Source: Entrophospora sp. SA101
Taxonomy: Eukaryota; Glomeromycota; Glomeromycetes; Entrophosporales; Entrophosporaceae
NCBI GenBank assembly: GCA_958430865.1
Contig: CAUDNR010004622.1
Location: 25,597 to 63,254, forward strand
DNA length: 37,658 nt
Direction of reading: 5' to 3'
Shown here piece by piece: positions 21,804-32,672 of this stretch (the first letter of the stretch is position 1; each line of letters starts with the position of its first letter). The notes under the pieces are model-generated. The model did no database searches. It was given only the letters and a program-made list of their open reading frames with translations, and was not told where the DNA came from. The position numbers were made by a program, and so were the translations under genes.

Positions 21804-23276
21804 ATGAATAGTTCTCAAATACAAAACCAAGTAATTGAACATGTTCAGAATACTTTAACAAGAGCAAATAGTGCCTTGATTCAATCTGATGACTCAGATT
21901 ATTTACAAAATCAATTGATTAATCTTGAAAGAACTATAAGTTTGCTGTCCCATTTAATTTATAATGTGACTGAAAGTAGCATTCATTATCAAAATTTAAT
22001 TCAGAATTTAATTTTATCTCAGCAAACATATGAACAATTAAATAATAAAATATTTCTACTAATTGACCAAGTTGGCCCTGAAATGCTTTTTGTAAGCCCA
22101 CAATCATCAGGTGGTAGACCAAAATTAGAAGTTTCTGAAAATGCAATAATTCTATTATGTTCAGAAGGATTCTCTTGGGTAGATATTGCCAATATCTTTG
22201 GAATAAGCATTACAACATTATATAGAAGATGATGCGATCTAAATATTTTAAACATTCCTTCATATAGTGAAATTTCAAACAATGAATTGGATCAAATTAT
22301 TTTGAATATAAAAGAGTCACAACCATATTCGGGTCAAAATATACTAATGGGTGCTTTGAAGAGTAGAAGTGTCAGAATAACACGTGAACATTTAAGAGAA
22401 GCATTGAGAAGAATTGATCCTTGGGGTATGGCAAATAGGTGGGCAGAAATTACACCATGTCGTAAATATAAAGTTTCAGGCCCAAATGCACTGTGGCACA
22501 TTGATGGTCACCATAAGTTAATCCGCTGGAAAATAGTCATACATGGTGCCATAGATGGTTATACACATTTGATTACCTATTTACATTGTAGTAATAATAA
22601 TTACTCCTCAACAGTTTTACAATATTTCTTAAAGGCAGTACAAGTTCATGGTATTCCTAGTAGGGTTAGAGGTGATCGTGGAGGAGAAAATGTTGATGTT
22701 GCTGCTTTGATGTTGAATGTTAGAGGCCTTGATAGAGTAAGTTACATTGCTGGTAAATCAGTCCATAACCAGCGAATTGAGCGATTATGGTGGGATTTGT
22801 ACAGATGTATTGTTAAGGTTTATGTTGGAATCTTTTATTTTCTTGAAGAGCACTATGGGTTAAATCCTGATAGTGATTTAGATCTATTCTGCTTACATTA
22901 TGTATTTATACCAAGAATTGAAGCATCATTGTACAAATGGGAGCAATCATGGAACAACCACTCAGTACGAACAGAAAGTCATTATACACCAAGACAGTTA
23001 TTTATAAGATCTGCAATAAGTGGGAATGTTGCTGTTTTAGATTATGCTGATATAAATGTTGATGATGAATATGGAATAGATTGGAATGGACCAACTCCTC
23101 AAGTAGAATATCAACAAGTAATTGTTAATGAGGTAAGAAATATTTTGTCACCATTACAATTCCAATATTTACAACAGTCAGTAGATGTTACAAATAGTGA
23201 TGGAAATTATGGAATCAACAAATATTTAGAAGTACACAATTTGGTATCACATTTATTACAAATTAATATTAATTAA
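21804..23276 (+). pseudogene. integrase-type DDE transposase interrupted by one TGA
   Basis: One frame of 490 codons, broken only by TGA at 22230-22232. Codons 1-142 carry a helix-rich N-terminus and a helix-turn-helix (SEGFSWVDIANIFGISITTL). After the stop the frame continues to the integrase core: WHIDGHHKLIRW (Asp234), RGDRGGENVDVA (Asp291), GKSVHNQRIERLW (Glu326), a D-D-E triad with 56 and 34 residues between. The C-terminus includes WNNHSVRTESHYTPRQLFIR. This type, an 'integrase core domain' protein with the HIDGHHKL signature, recurs in fungi, fishes and other animals as multicopy, probably mobile genes. No introns are needed. The TGA separates DNA-binding and catalytic parts. No second ORF or flanking inverted repeats were found. 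Inactive copy, sequence error or stop readthrough all remain possible. Confidence 0.88.
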
Positions 23277-24176
23277 TAAAATATCTTTATTAGGTGGATG
23301 GTCTTCATCAATATTTTATCATCCCCCTCCCTTCCTCCATTATTATCATCTCCTTTGTTCTCTGCCTTCTTTTCTTTGTCTATTGTTCACCTTTTTTTTA
23401 AAATAAAAGTATGAAATACAGAATATAATCATATTTTTCAAACAACATGAATATATTAATGTCATCACATGAAGATTTTATGTTTTTATGTCACAAGTTC
23501 TATGTTGTTTCATGAAGATGCTTATTTTTTACAAAACATACTTAAAATTAGGGATGTTAATTTGCTTTGGTGGAGCATAACTAAACTGAGTTTAAACACA
23601 AATTCAATTTAATATTTTTAATATCTGCTTCAAACATGCTTTCAATTATACTTTAAAGATGACATCATAAATAGTTTGATAATTTTCATCTTTAATAAAT
23701 TATAACATGACTGAAGAACAAATTCTAGAATATAATATCAATATGTTTTTTTCTACTGAAAATATGTTGCAAGATATGCTTGAACCATTCCATTTGATGA
23801 TTTAAACCATCATTGCATATGATATCTCAAATTAAATCACTCACCAAAATGATGAAAAATTGATCCTACTTAAAATACATAAACAAAAAATATGATCCCT
23901 AATTATTTGCAAAAAATGTACGAATGTATATACTTATTTTATTAGTGTTTTAATATAACTTATTTTCTACCACTTATACAAAAATAAAATTAAGCAATTT
24001 TAATTTGAAGTTAAAAATACTTAATTTCCACTATACAAAATTAAGATAATAATAAATCCTTAATATTCAACTTACATGGCTCCAAGTTCACAAAATCTCT
24101 TATTATTTTTTTTATTGTTTATTTTATAGACACCTCTGTCTCACACATTTAATATATATATATATTAAAACACTGA
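23277..24176. other. intergenic region with pyrimidine-rich strand segment
   Basis: At 23310-23395 the plus strand is strongly pyrimidine-rich (CCCCCTCCCTTCCTCC within it), just after the transposase stop. The following 780 bases are ordinary AT-rich sequence with no gene, RNA or repeat that I recognise. A short TA run lies at 24152-24165. Confidence 0.4.
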
Positions 24177-26865
24177 TTATCCCATTGAATCAACTTCTTC
24201 GTTGATATGAATGATTTCTTCCTCAAATCCCTCATTAAACTTGGAAAAAACAGAATTCAAAACTACATGAAGATTGCCTATTTCATTATTGTCATAATCT
24301 TCACATAATTTTAATTTGTAGAAGCAAGTTTCAGCCTTGGGAAGATTTTGCCAATCCTTTTCACCTTTATGAAACCAATTAAACTAATATAATGATATAA
24401 AATTAGCCAAAAAACAAAAAAATATATTAAATGTACGAAAATTAATATGTATATTACCATTATTTTTTGTTTAGTTGGAATGTGGATAGACCCAGTTATC
24501 ATCTTTAAAACATTCTGGCATTCTATAGGTTTTGTTAACGATTTTATGTAAATTAAAAATTTAAGATATATGGAATCTCTTCTAGAAATTGGAACACCTT
24601 TTGAATCATACAAAGTAGCTTCAATCTTTAATAAATCAAATTGATTTAAAAGCTCTTTGCAATTTGTCACCACTTGATACAAAACAGAGCTCATGCTATC
24701 CCAACCTCCTAAACTATTTATTGTCTGTAATTTTCAATGAAACCAAACTTAATTAATAAACACATAATCTGCACTATTTAAAGGAAACGAATAAAGAAAA
24801 TATAAAATCAACCTTAATTATGTCCAGTTTGTTAAAACCTTCTTTAAATTGCAGCAATTCCTGTTTGCGTGTATTAATTACTTCATATTGAGAAATATAA
24901 TTGGCCAAATCATTTTTTTTTAATGTATTTAAAAAGGACATCTAAAAAGAATATCCAATATGCAGTTAAAAATTGAATTTTCATATTTTTTATTACATTT
25001 GAAAAAATTTTTATCACTCTTAAGTCTTGAAACATGACACCCTTAAAATAAAAAATGCCACCTACTTTAATATCATTAGAAATTGACCATTCTTTTAAAT
25101 CATCAATGTTTTTGAAGTCACCTGAAGGAGAATTAATTATTGATTTAACCAATTTGTCAACAACTGGAAACATTTCAGATACTATATCCTTGAATTCAAT
25201 CTCTTTTCCAAAACAATATTTTAAGTGAAATGGATGAATATAATGTGGATATGGACCACCATGAATAAGTGCCCAAGAAAGAGCAATTCCAAAAATTCGA
25301 TACATTTCATGATAATCTAACATGACAGTATTGTGTGACATTATCAAAAAATTAGAGTTATGTGAATCTTCAAATAATGGCCACATTTATAAATTTCTTC
25401 CAAAACATTGAAGAAAACTGTTTCCAAAATGTGTGCACTACATCTCTATACACACCTCCTGAATCTATTGCTCTAAAATATAAAATATAAAATATAAATA
25501 AAATTTTAAATTGCATGTATTATGAAATTAATAATAATCAGTGTTCAGAAGTAATTGAATTTTGATACAACATAGTAATAATAAATTACCGTTCAGTTAT
25601 GAACCTAATTGTTGGTTTTAATAGTAATGCCTCATCGTTTGCATTACTAATCCATTTAATTAGATCTTTAAGTATTGTTTCACTGGATCCAATATCGATG
25701 TTAATTTTTCTGTCATTCAATTTATATTTTTTATCATAAAAGTCATATAAAGACTTATTTATATCATCAAGGTTATCAAAACTATAATTTAAATACTCTG
25801 GAGATGAATCAAATAATGTGCTTGTATGGTCCACATGATAATTTTCTGGAGAAATGTTAAAAAGTGCATTGTTGTTAGAAAAAGATAAATCACTATTTGT
25901 TGATTCAAGTATTTGTTGATCTAATAAAAATTTTATATCAAGTGGCTTATCAGTTGGTCCAATATATAACTTTTTATTACTCCCTGCTACTCTAAAATTT
26001 TAATAAAAATATAGAAAATTAAAAATAAAAAAATTTTAAAAATAAATTTCGTATCAAAATTTTGCAAATCTATTTATCTATTTTTTAGGTAATCAAAATT
26101 TTACATACTTTTTAATTATTTGCAAAACATATCCAGAGTTTCCTCGTTGAATTGGATAAAGATCTGAGCCAGCAGGCTTATAAAAACACCATTGGTCTTT
26201 TTGTAACAAACTAAATTCCGATTCTATAGTTGAACAAATAATATTGTTATTCTCACCAGGGAAAATTATCTCTTTGATCAAATTAAGTCTCACTAAGTTT
26301 TTATAACTGAACAAAAAAAAATAGATTAGCATTTTATAATACATTTAAGTCATAAATAAAGTGTTATGCAATTAAATAATACTTACTACTCTGTACCAGA
26401 TCTAGGGATTGTAGGAACCTCAGAAAAATTATAAACATCCTTTATGCAAATAATGGTAAAACATACAGTCTTATTATTCTTATTACTACCAACCTCATTG
26501 ATATTTGTTTTTGTTATACGTTTCTTTTTATTAAAATTTAATTAATGAGGATCAAATTTAATCATATCAGGTGAAAAGGAACCTTCACCATTGTAGTTTG
26601 TTTGTTTATTATTATTATAATTAAAAAGCTCATTTATGTGATCCTTCACTGTTGCTGGATATAAAGGATTTGTTTGTGGAGTTGAATAATTCAAATTATT
26701 GAAAGCTAGTAACTGGCTATTGTTGGATTCTCCATCTCCTCCAGCCTTTGTAGAGTGAAATGTATTTTGGTGGTTACATGTTTGACAAATATTACTATTA
26801 TCTTGTTTAGTGAACTTCCAGCAAGAACATTTATTTCCATTATTAAAAGCAAAATGACAAGACAT
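24177..26865 (-). pseudogene. HECT-type ubiquitin ligase-like gene with one stop and one frameshift
   Basis: Seven exons: 26865-26387, 26306-26109, 25991-25590, 25472-24997, 24941-24813, 24724-24458, 24383-24177; about 718 residues if lesions are ignored. The N-terminus has a small Cys/His finger (C13, C15, C27, C30, H32, H37: CSCWKF, CQTCNHQNTFH). HECT-like features follow: AIDSGGVYRDVVHTFW, then YRIFGIALSWALIHGGPYPH, and a C-terminal lobe MITGSIHIPT...LPKAETCFYKLKL whose Cys (about 670) matches the ubiquitin-accepting Cys of TCFNxL. HECT enzymes take ubiquitin on this Cys and pass it to substrates. Lesions are TAA at 26542-26544 and a net +1 base near 25388, before MWPLFEDSHN. A phase-keeping intron (from GTGAAG near 26647 to AAAAAG near 26519) could remove the TAA, but that stretch looks coding. 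Confidence 0.75.
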
Positions 26866-26896
26866 CTTTAAAATTAAATGTGAAATTAGGGGCTCA

Positions 26897-26920
26897 TTTT
26901 TTTTTTTTTTTTTTTTTTTT
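26897..26920 (+). repeat. poly-T run upstream of the HECT-like gene
   Basis: Twenty-four consecutive T, 31 bp upstream of the ATG of the minus-strand gene (poly-A on its coding strand). It may be a promoter dA:dT tract. Confidence 0.95.
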
Positions 26921-26987
26921 ATAATGTTAACAAACAACATCATAAATTAAAATGATATAACATAATTTAAAACAATACACATCATAA

Positions 26988-27083
26988 ATGGGGAATGCTG
27001 CAACAAAACCAGACAAAGTGAACATTGTTGTTACCAATGATTTCAGGGTCCAAAATTTAGTCATTTGTAATGTGATTATATAA
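26988..27083 (+). other. possible small ORF or first exon (MGNAATKP)
   Basis: A 31-codon ATG frame starting MGNAATKPDKVNIVVTNDF. The MGN start resembles an N-myristoylation signal, but no family is recognised and no continuing exon is found before the assembly gap at 27255. An ATG frame at 27184 (MEPKNYSTIRSILKKEQG) also runs into the gap. Both are weak. Confidence 0.2.
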
Positions 27084-27254
27084 TTAACAGTTTTATAATA
27101 TCTCATTTGCTATCTTAAGTGATATATAGAATTACCTCTATATAAAAATAGTTAATATGAAACTCATTTACATCCGATCTACCATGGAACCAAAGAATTA
27201 CAGCACCATTAGAAGTATTTTGAAAAAGGAACAAGGTGAAAAAATTGCTCCTTA

Positions 27255-27264
27255 NNNNNNNNNN
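27255..27264. other. assembly gap (10 N)
   Basis: Ten N characters. The order or distance of sequences on either side is uncertain, which matters for the headless kinase and repeat copies to the right. Confidence 0.99.
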
Positions 27265-27941
27265 CAAGGTATATACTAATTGTTCATTAGAGTTTCAACA
27301 GAGTTTTAACAGTCACTAAGAGGTTTTGGCAAGCAACCTTAGTTGCAACCCAAAAAAAATCAACATCTAATGCAACTGCTGAAACAATTCTGTCACATAA
27401 TTAAAAATCAATGATAATAATAATAATATTCTTCCTGACATGTACTATTAGTATTAGTATGGATATTAATATATATTAATATGTATGATGAATCATCAGT
27501 TTTATAAAAATGGTTTTTATTAAAAAAAATTAATGTTAGTAATAAAAGATAATTAATAATATTTTTTTTTTATTTAGAAATAATCAACAATAGTAGTAGT
27601 AATTATTTTATTTAAAAATAAATAAACATCATTTTTGCAGTTATGTGATTCCATTTTTGATACTAAGCCATCATAATTATAGTTGCAGACAGTTTCAGGG
27701 GTTCAGAGGCTTCAGGAAAGGTTGCAACTCGGGCTTTAAAATTTGCAGCTGCAGAAATGTCAGACACTAATTTTATTAATTCTTACAATGACAATTAAAA
27801 AAAAATTTAAAGACGAACAAAAAATTAATACACAAGTTTGAGTAATTGTACTTGAGGAAATTAAAGTTTGATTGTTTATTAGAAAAACAGAAATTTAATC
27901 AAGCAACTGATCAATCTATTAATAGATCAATTTCTAGATAC
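27265..27941. other. intergenic region, nothing supported
   Basis: AT-rich sequence with short AAT and TAG runs. A 63-codon frame at 27846-28037 starts with TTG and runs into the repeat at 27942, so I do not call it. No RNA gene seen. Confidence 0.4.
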
Positions 27942-28593
27942 TGTCACCGATTAAATTTGGGAGAGTGTATTTTAATTGGTGATAACATAAAATATTATTA
28001 TTTTATTTATTTAGTTTATTTAGTCGAAACTAATTAACTTGTTATCAAGTTTTCCTTAATCGAAACTAATTAACTTGTTAGAAAGTTACTTTTACATTAG
28101 GTCGAAATCAAGTTCTTTATATACATGTTCATTTACATATTAGCCCGAATTGCGATTCCGCTCGGTTTGGGCGATTCCGCTCAAATTGCGCGTTTTCGCT
28201 CAGATTGCGCGAATTCACTCACTTTGTACTTGGGCGAATCCGCACGTTTTGAGCGAATCCGCCCGTTCCGGAAGAATCGTCATTAATCTCTACTAAATAA
28301 AGTTAAATAAATATGAATGTGTTACGGATCGATTATTAATAATAATAAATACGCGAAACGTAACACGAATTCAGATGATAATAAATAATAATTATTATAC
28401 ACGTTATTGATAAATAAAAATAGAAATAATAAAAATAAAAATAATAAAAATAAAAATAAATAATAGATTAAATAAAAATAAAAATAAAAAATAAAATTTA
28501 ATTTGACCCGAAATTAAAAGGATTCGGCCAAATTATCGTCGTCATCATCTGATCCTGGTAACACAAATGATGAATGTGAAAATTATGTAGTCA
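27942..28593 (+). repeat. LTR-like repeat, copy 1 (about 95 bp internally deleted)
   Basis: Nearly identical to 31123-31870 except for one block of about 95 bp missing near the left end (after GGTGATAACA). It starts TGTCACCGATTAAATTTGGG and ends ATTATGTAGTCA, the TG...CA ends of retrotransposon LTRs. Inside are two copies of TCGAAACTAATTAACTTGTT, a TATA-like TTTATATACA, a GC-rich block with iterated GCGATTCCGCTC-like motifs, and an A/T-simple tract. No gag/pol genes or target duplication are visible, so a solo LTR is likely but unproven. It joins directly to the kinase fragment on its right. Confidence 0.8.
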
Positions 28594-29127
28594 GAAATCT
28601 TTGGAGTTATTCCATACCTTGCACCTGAAGTATTATCAAAAAAACCATATACTAAAGAATCAGACATTTACAGTTTTGGTATGATTATGTGGGAGATGAC
28701 TACTGGAAAGAAACCATTTCATGATAGACCACACAATAGTTGCCTTATATCAGATATTTTAAAAGGAGAAAGACCTCAAATCACTGTTGATACCCCTGAA
28801 TTTTATGCTGAATTGATGAAAAGATGTTGGGATCCAAAACCAGAAAATAGACCAACAGCTGAAGAACTTCGTTCTGTTATTAGGGAATATTTCTGTGAAC
28901 CTTCTATAGAAAAAATAAAGATTATTGATTTAGCAGAAGCTAAACGAAAAGAACTTATAAAAACAGAAAAAGACTTCTCAGATGCAGAGAATTATAATCA
29001 TCATCCAGAATCATTCTATACAAGCCGTTCACTAAATAAATTAATTCAGCAATATGAGTCATTAAATATTCCATCAACTCTTGCATCATTTGGATATGAA
29101 CACACTGATGATGATGACAGTGATTAG
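28591..29127 (+). pseudogene. headless protein kinase, C-terminal half only
   Basis: The open frame begins at the repeat edge with SEIFGVIPYLAPEVLSKK, the activation segment and APE motif. It continues through the C-lobe (SDIYSFGMIMWEMTTGKKPF, MKRCWDPKPENRPTAEELRS) and the typical tail of this fungal kinase family (HPESFYTSRSLN) to TAG at 29125. The Gly-rich loop, the ATP-binding Lys, the catalytic HRD-type loop and DFG are absent, so no activity is expected. The missing half is not found left of the repeat within the window, though the assembly gap lies 1.3 kb upstream. ATG 28681 could start a 148-residue product, probably not meaningful. Confidence 0.8.
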
Positions 29128-29735
29128 AATATAAATAATTTGATGAAATTCAACTTTTAATAGATAATCATGATAAAAAAATCAAAAGATTGTCATTATT
29201 TATTTATTTATTTATTTATTTATTATATAACAATAATTTAAATGTATTACTATGAATAAGAACTGTTAATCATTAACTCAGTATCAGTGCTAAGTTTCAA
29301 TCTGTGCTAAATAGTTTGAAAAAACCAATTTATTCATAAACAGAAAGACTAGAGTGGAAAATTAAAAACAAACTAGTCTATCTGCAAGATTAATTTTACT
29401 TCAGAAATGGTTGTTAATGGATAACCTCTTTCATTTCATGTGAAAAATTTTTATGGATAATTTACATTGATCAAATTTTATAACTTCTGAAATATATCCA
29501 ACAAAATATCCATCTTTAAAGCTCCATATGAGTAAGCTAACAATGAGCTTTATTTATCCTTCAACAGGTCATTTTAAGATAAAAGTACTCATATAACATA
29601 ATAATAACACTTATAACATTGCTAGTTTTTACTTATACAAAATGAAGTATTGCTGAATATAATAAATCTACTTTATTCATATGTACATATCATAATGAAA
29701 TTTTAGTAAAACAATCACTTCAATATCCATCCTGT
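29128..29735. other. intergenic region with TTTA microsatellite
   Basis: A run of TTTA units at 29196-29225 follows the kinase fragment. The remaining sequence to the unknown repeat at 29736 is AT-rich, with no gene or RNA seen. Confidence 0.4.
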
Positions 29736-30122
29736 AACAGGAGAGACCATTCTGGGAACACAAAATTTTAGTCCATGCAATTTGTTGATTGACCAATTAA
29801 AATCGTGAATTTGATAACGTAAAAATAAATATGGGTTTAATTCATTTTGTCAACAATCACTTCACCAACAATTGTTTCGTTAATGAATTTAAGAAGCTGG
29901 ATGCAACCGTGCAACAAACCATTGAAATAGTCTAATAATTAAAATGTACTACTTGAAAATGTATTTAAAGGGTTGGTTTTTGACTTGGTTGAAGAATAAC
30001 TCTTCTCTTGACCATATCTCTCAATATAATCAAAATAACCTTAATATAATGAATGTCAATGAAATGATTGTAAATTTGACAAATTTAAGATACATGATTG
30101 AGATGAAAAATGAACAATGTAT
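29736..30122 (+). repeat. unknown interspersed repeat, copy 2
   Basis: Inverted copy of 801-1221. It starts AACAGGAGAGACCATTCTGG and fades near ACAATGTAT. It contains a frame (29944-30126) reading MYLKGWFLTWLKNNSSLDHI that is largely preserved in copy 1, so the unit may derive from a coding sequence. I recognise neither the protein nor the element. Confidence 0.75.
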
Positions 30123-31122
30123 CTGAGTACACTACAATTATTCAAATTAGCATAGTTAGTGTAATTACAATTACATAATTGCAAAAAATGTTTGTAGATG
30201 GTTTCCTAGAAGTAACAAAGCCACTTGGAAGGTGATGATTGGTTATTTGATTAGTATATATTTTCTTTTTCATCTTCATGTCATCTGTCCTTTTTTTTTT
30301 TACTTTTTTACTTATTAACTTCATTCTTGGATTGTTGCTTTCTAGAATATTAAGTAGTTTCAAAATATTATGAGCCAACTGATGAAGAAATCAAAACAGA
30401 TAAAGATAATTGAAAAGAAGAATTTATTAAGCAATTAAGAAATGAAGAGAGAAATAGCAAAATAATTAAAACTATTGAAATTATTAAAATTGAAAGCAAA
30501 AGAGGCAAAATTAGAGCAATTAGAAGCAGTTAAGAATCAGGAGATAAGTTGACAAGCCAAGGAATTTAGCAACTAAAACAAGAACTACATTTAGCCAACA
30601 AGTCTTTACCAGTATTACCAAGGAAAAAGAATAAAAACTACTAACTTAAAAAAGAAACAAGAACAAATAATTGAAGTAAAACCTAAGCAAGTCAAACCAA
30701 CTCATGCTAATTCTTTTTTACCAATTCTTTTTTTAATTTATTTAATTTTTAAAAGATAACAAAAGACATACTCACCTAGGTAGAAGACATACTAATGCAA
30801 AATTCTTAGTTCCAGAATAGTTGAGGCATGGGAGGATCTTTATTGATTGTCAACACCATGATAATGACTTTACACAAAATTTTAAAGTCAAAAAAACATA
30901 TCCATATTTAAACAAAATATTGATATAATAGTAAAGTGGTGCAATTTTTTTATTAAAACTTTTTGACAATTTTCAAAAAATTCAAAGTGAAAAGGGAAGG
31001 AAAAAAAATCAAAAGACCTTACTGGTATTTTTCAGGAGTTTCTAAAGGATTTCCTGAGGAGCACTTCCATTAGGACACCATTCAAATCAACCTTCAAAAC
31101 CCAATCATTTATGTGATGCAAA
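30123..31122. other. intergenic region with decayed coiled-coil-like coding sequence
   Basis: Around 30370-30560 the plus strand reads like a Glu/Lys/Ile-rich coiled coil broken by stops (EPTDEEIKTDKDN, then KEEFIKQLRNEERNSKIIK). This may be a dead gene, but similarity cannot be assigned. The rest holds no supported feature. Confidence 0.35.
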
Positions 31123-31870
31123 TGTCACCGATTAAATTTGGGAGAGCGTATTTTAATTGGTGATAACAATTATTTTTGTTTTTGCGTGGATCAGAAATGA
31201 ATAGGGATCAACGAATTGATTTTGTTATTAGCGAATAATTTTGGTTAAAGAAGATAATAGTTTAAATAAAATATTTATTTTATTTATTTAGTTTTCTTAG
31301 TCGAAACTAATTAACTTGTTATCAAGTTTTCCTTAGTCGAAACTAATTAACTTGTTAGAAAGTTACTTTTACATTAGGTCGAAATCAAGTTCTTTATATA
31401 CATGTTCATTTACATATTAGCCCGAATTGCGATTCCGCTCGGTTTGGGCGATTCCGCTCAAATTGCGCGTTTTCGCTCAGATTGCGCGAATTCACTCACT
31501 TTGTACTTGGGCGAATCCGCACGTTTTGAGCGAATCCGCCCGTTCCGGAAGAATCGTCATTAATCTCTACTAAATAAAGTTAAATAAATATGAATGTGTT
31601 ACGGATCGATTATTAATAATAATAAATACGCGAAACGTAACACGAATTCAGATGATAATAAATAATAATTATTATACACGTTATTGATAAATAAAAATAG
31701 AAATAATAAAAATAAAAATAATAAAAATAAAAATAAATAATAGATTAAATAAAAATAAAAATAAAAAATAAAATTTAATTTGACCCGAAATTAAAAGGAT
31801 TCGGCCAAATTATCGTCGTCATCATCTGATCCTGGTAACACAAATGATGAATGTGAAAATTATGTAGTCA
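31123..31870 (+). repeat. LTR-like repeat, copy 2 (longer form)
   Basis: A 748-bp version of the repeat at 27942, same orientation, with TG...CA ends. The shared parts differ at very few positions (for example CCTTAGTCG here, CCTTAATCG in copy 1), so the duplication is recent. The extra block lies at about 31169-31280. Flanks are GCAAA left and TGCTT right: no 5-bp target duplication. Confidence 0.8.
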
Positions 31871-32151
31871 TGCTTATCATAATGACTGCTGAAATAAATT
31901 AAATTGCATTGTGTTTATTGTCATAATTACCTTTCAGGTTCAATTGACGAATTGTCTAAATCATATAATGAACAATTGGAAATGAACAATGACACTCAAG
32001 ATGAACTTGAACTACCTAATGAAGGAGAATCAATAATGTTGATGAAGTCCCTGCTTATGAAGAGCTAAATCAAGAATTAAATAGAATGCTTAAAGGTAAA
32101 TATTCTAAATATTATTATATCTATTATAGAATTTGAATCGCGTTGTCCTCT
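31871..32151 (+). other. possible exon remnant of an unrecognised gene
   Basis: After a pyrimidine tract and CAG acceptor-like site (near 31938) an open stretch reads GSIDELSKSYNEQLEMNNDT and continues with acidic residues, ending in a stop before 32070. It looks like protein sequence but has no start, family or partner exon that I can name. Confidence 0.25.
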
Positions 32152-32302
32152 TGGTGATGTTAGCCGTTTAAAAATCCTTAGCCGGCTAAGCCGTTTACTA
32201 CCTAAATTGGTAATTTTATTTCTATAACCAGAAGATAACGCGGAAATATATTACCAAATTTAGAGATCATGTATGCAGACTATTAGCCGGCTAACATCAC
32301 TA
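32152..32302. mobile_element. short inverted-repeat element with TTAGCCGGCTAA palindromes
   Basis: The left edge reads GGTGATGTTAGCCG and the right edge CGGCTAACATCACTA, an inverted pair. Palindrome cores TTAGCCGGCTAA (near 32179) and TTAGCCGGCTAA (near 32283) lie near both ends. About 150 bp, no coding capacity: probably a small MITE. Target duplication not identified. Confidence 0.6.
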
Positions 32303-32472
32303 CTCTTACCGATCCAATAAGTTTTGTAATATTTCATTTAATAATAAAAAGTACATGCCATTTTTCATTTGTTGGTCTCGCAATACAGTAACAGCCAATG
32401 ATACGATTTTTATTTATGTTAAAGTGTCTCTTCTCTTAAAATATAAATTTTTTTTATTACAAATAAAATATA

Positions 32473-32670
32473 CAGTGAACCCTCCCTAAGTGCACCCTCC
32501 CTAAATGCACGCACTATGTATACCCTCCATAAATGCACGGCCCATCTCATTCCCAAGCTTATAGAGAGCTTATAAAATCACCCTCCATAAATGCACACCC
32601 TCCATAAATGCACGCTCACAAAAAATAGCACTATGTTCCCGAGGGGGGTGCACTTATAGAGGGTTCACTG
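32473..32670. mobile_element. 198-bp Tc1/mariner-type MITE with TA target duplication
   Basis: Both ends start CAGTGAACCCTC when read inward and match over about 23 bp with two or three mismatches; TA stands directly outside each end (32471-32472, 32671-32672). The interior repeats CCTCCATAAATGCAC-like units several times. No coding capacity. CAGTG ends plus TA duplication fit a pogo/Fot1- or mariner-type non-autonomous element. Confidence 0.9.
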
Positions 32671-32672
32671 TA

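Noticed and set aside
22230..22232. TGA as selenocysteine or alternative genetic code
   Set aside because: Other genes use TGA as a normal stop (for example UBTD-like at 35310), and no selenocysteine element is apparent.
27942..31870. A complete LTR retrotransposon with these two repeats as its LTRs
   Set aside because: The sequence between them holds a kinase fragment and an unrelated repeat, with no gag, reverse transcriptase or integrase, and the outer flanks show no target duplication.
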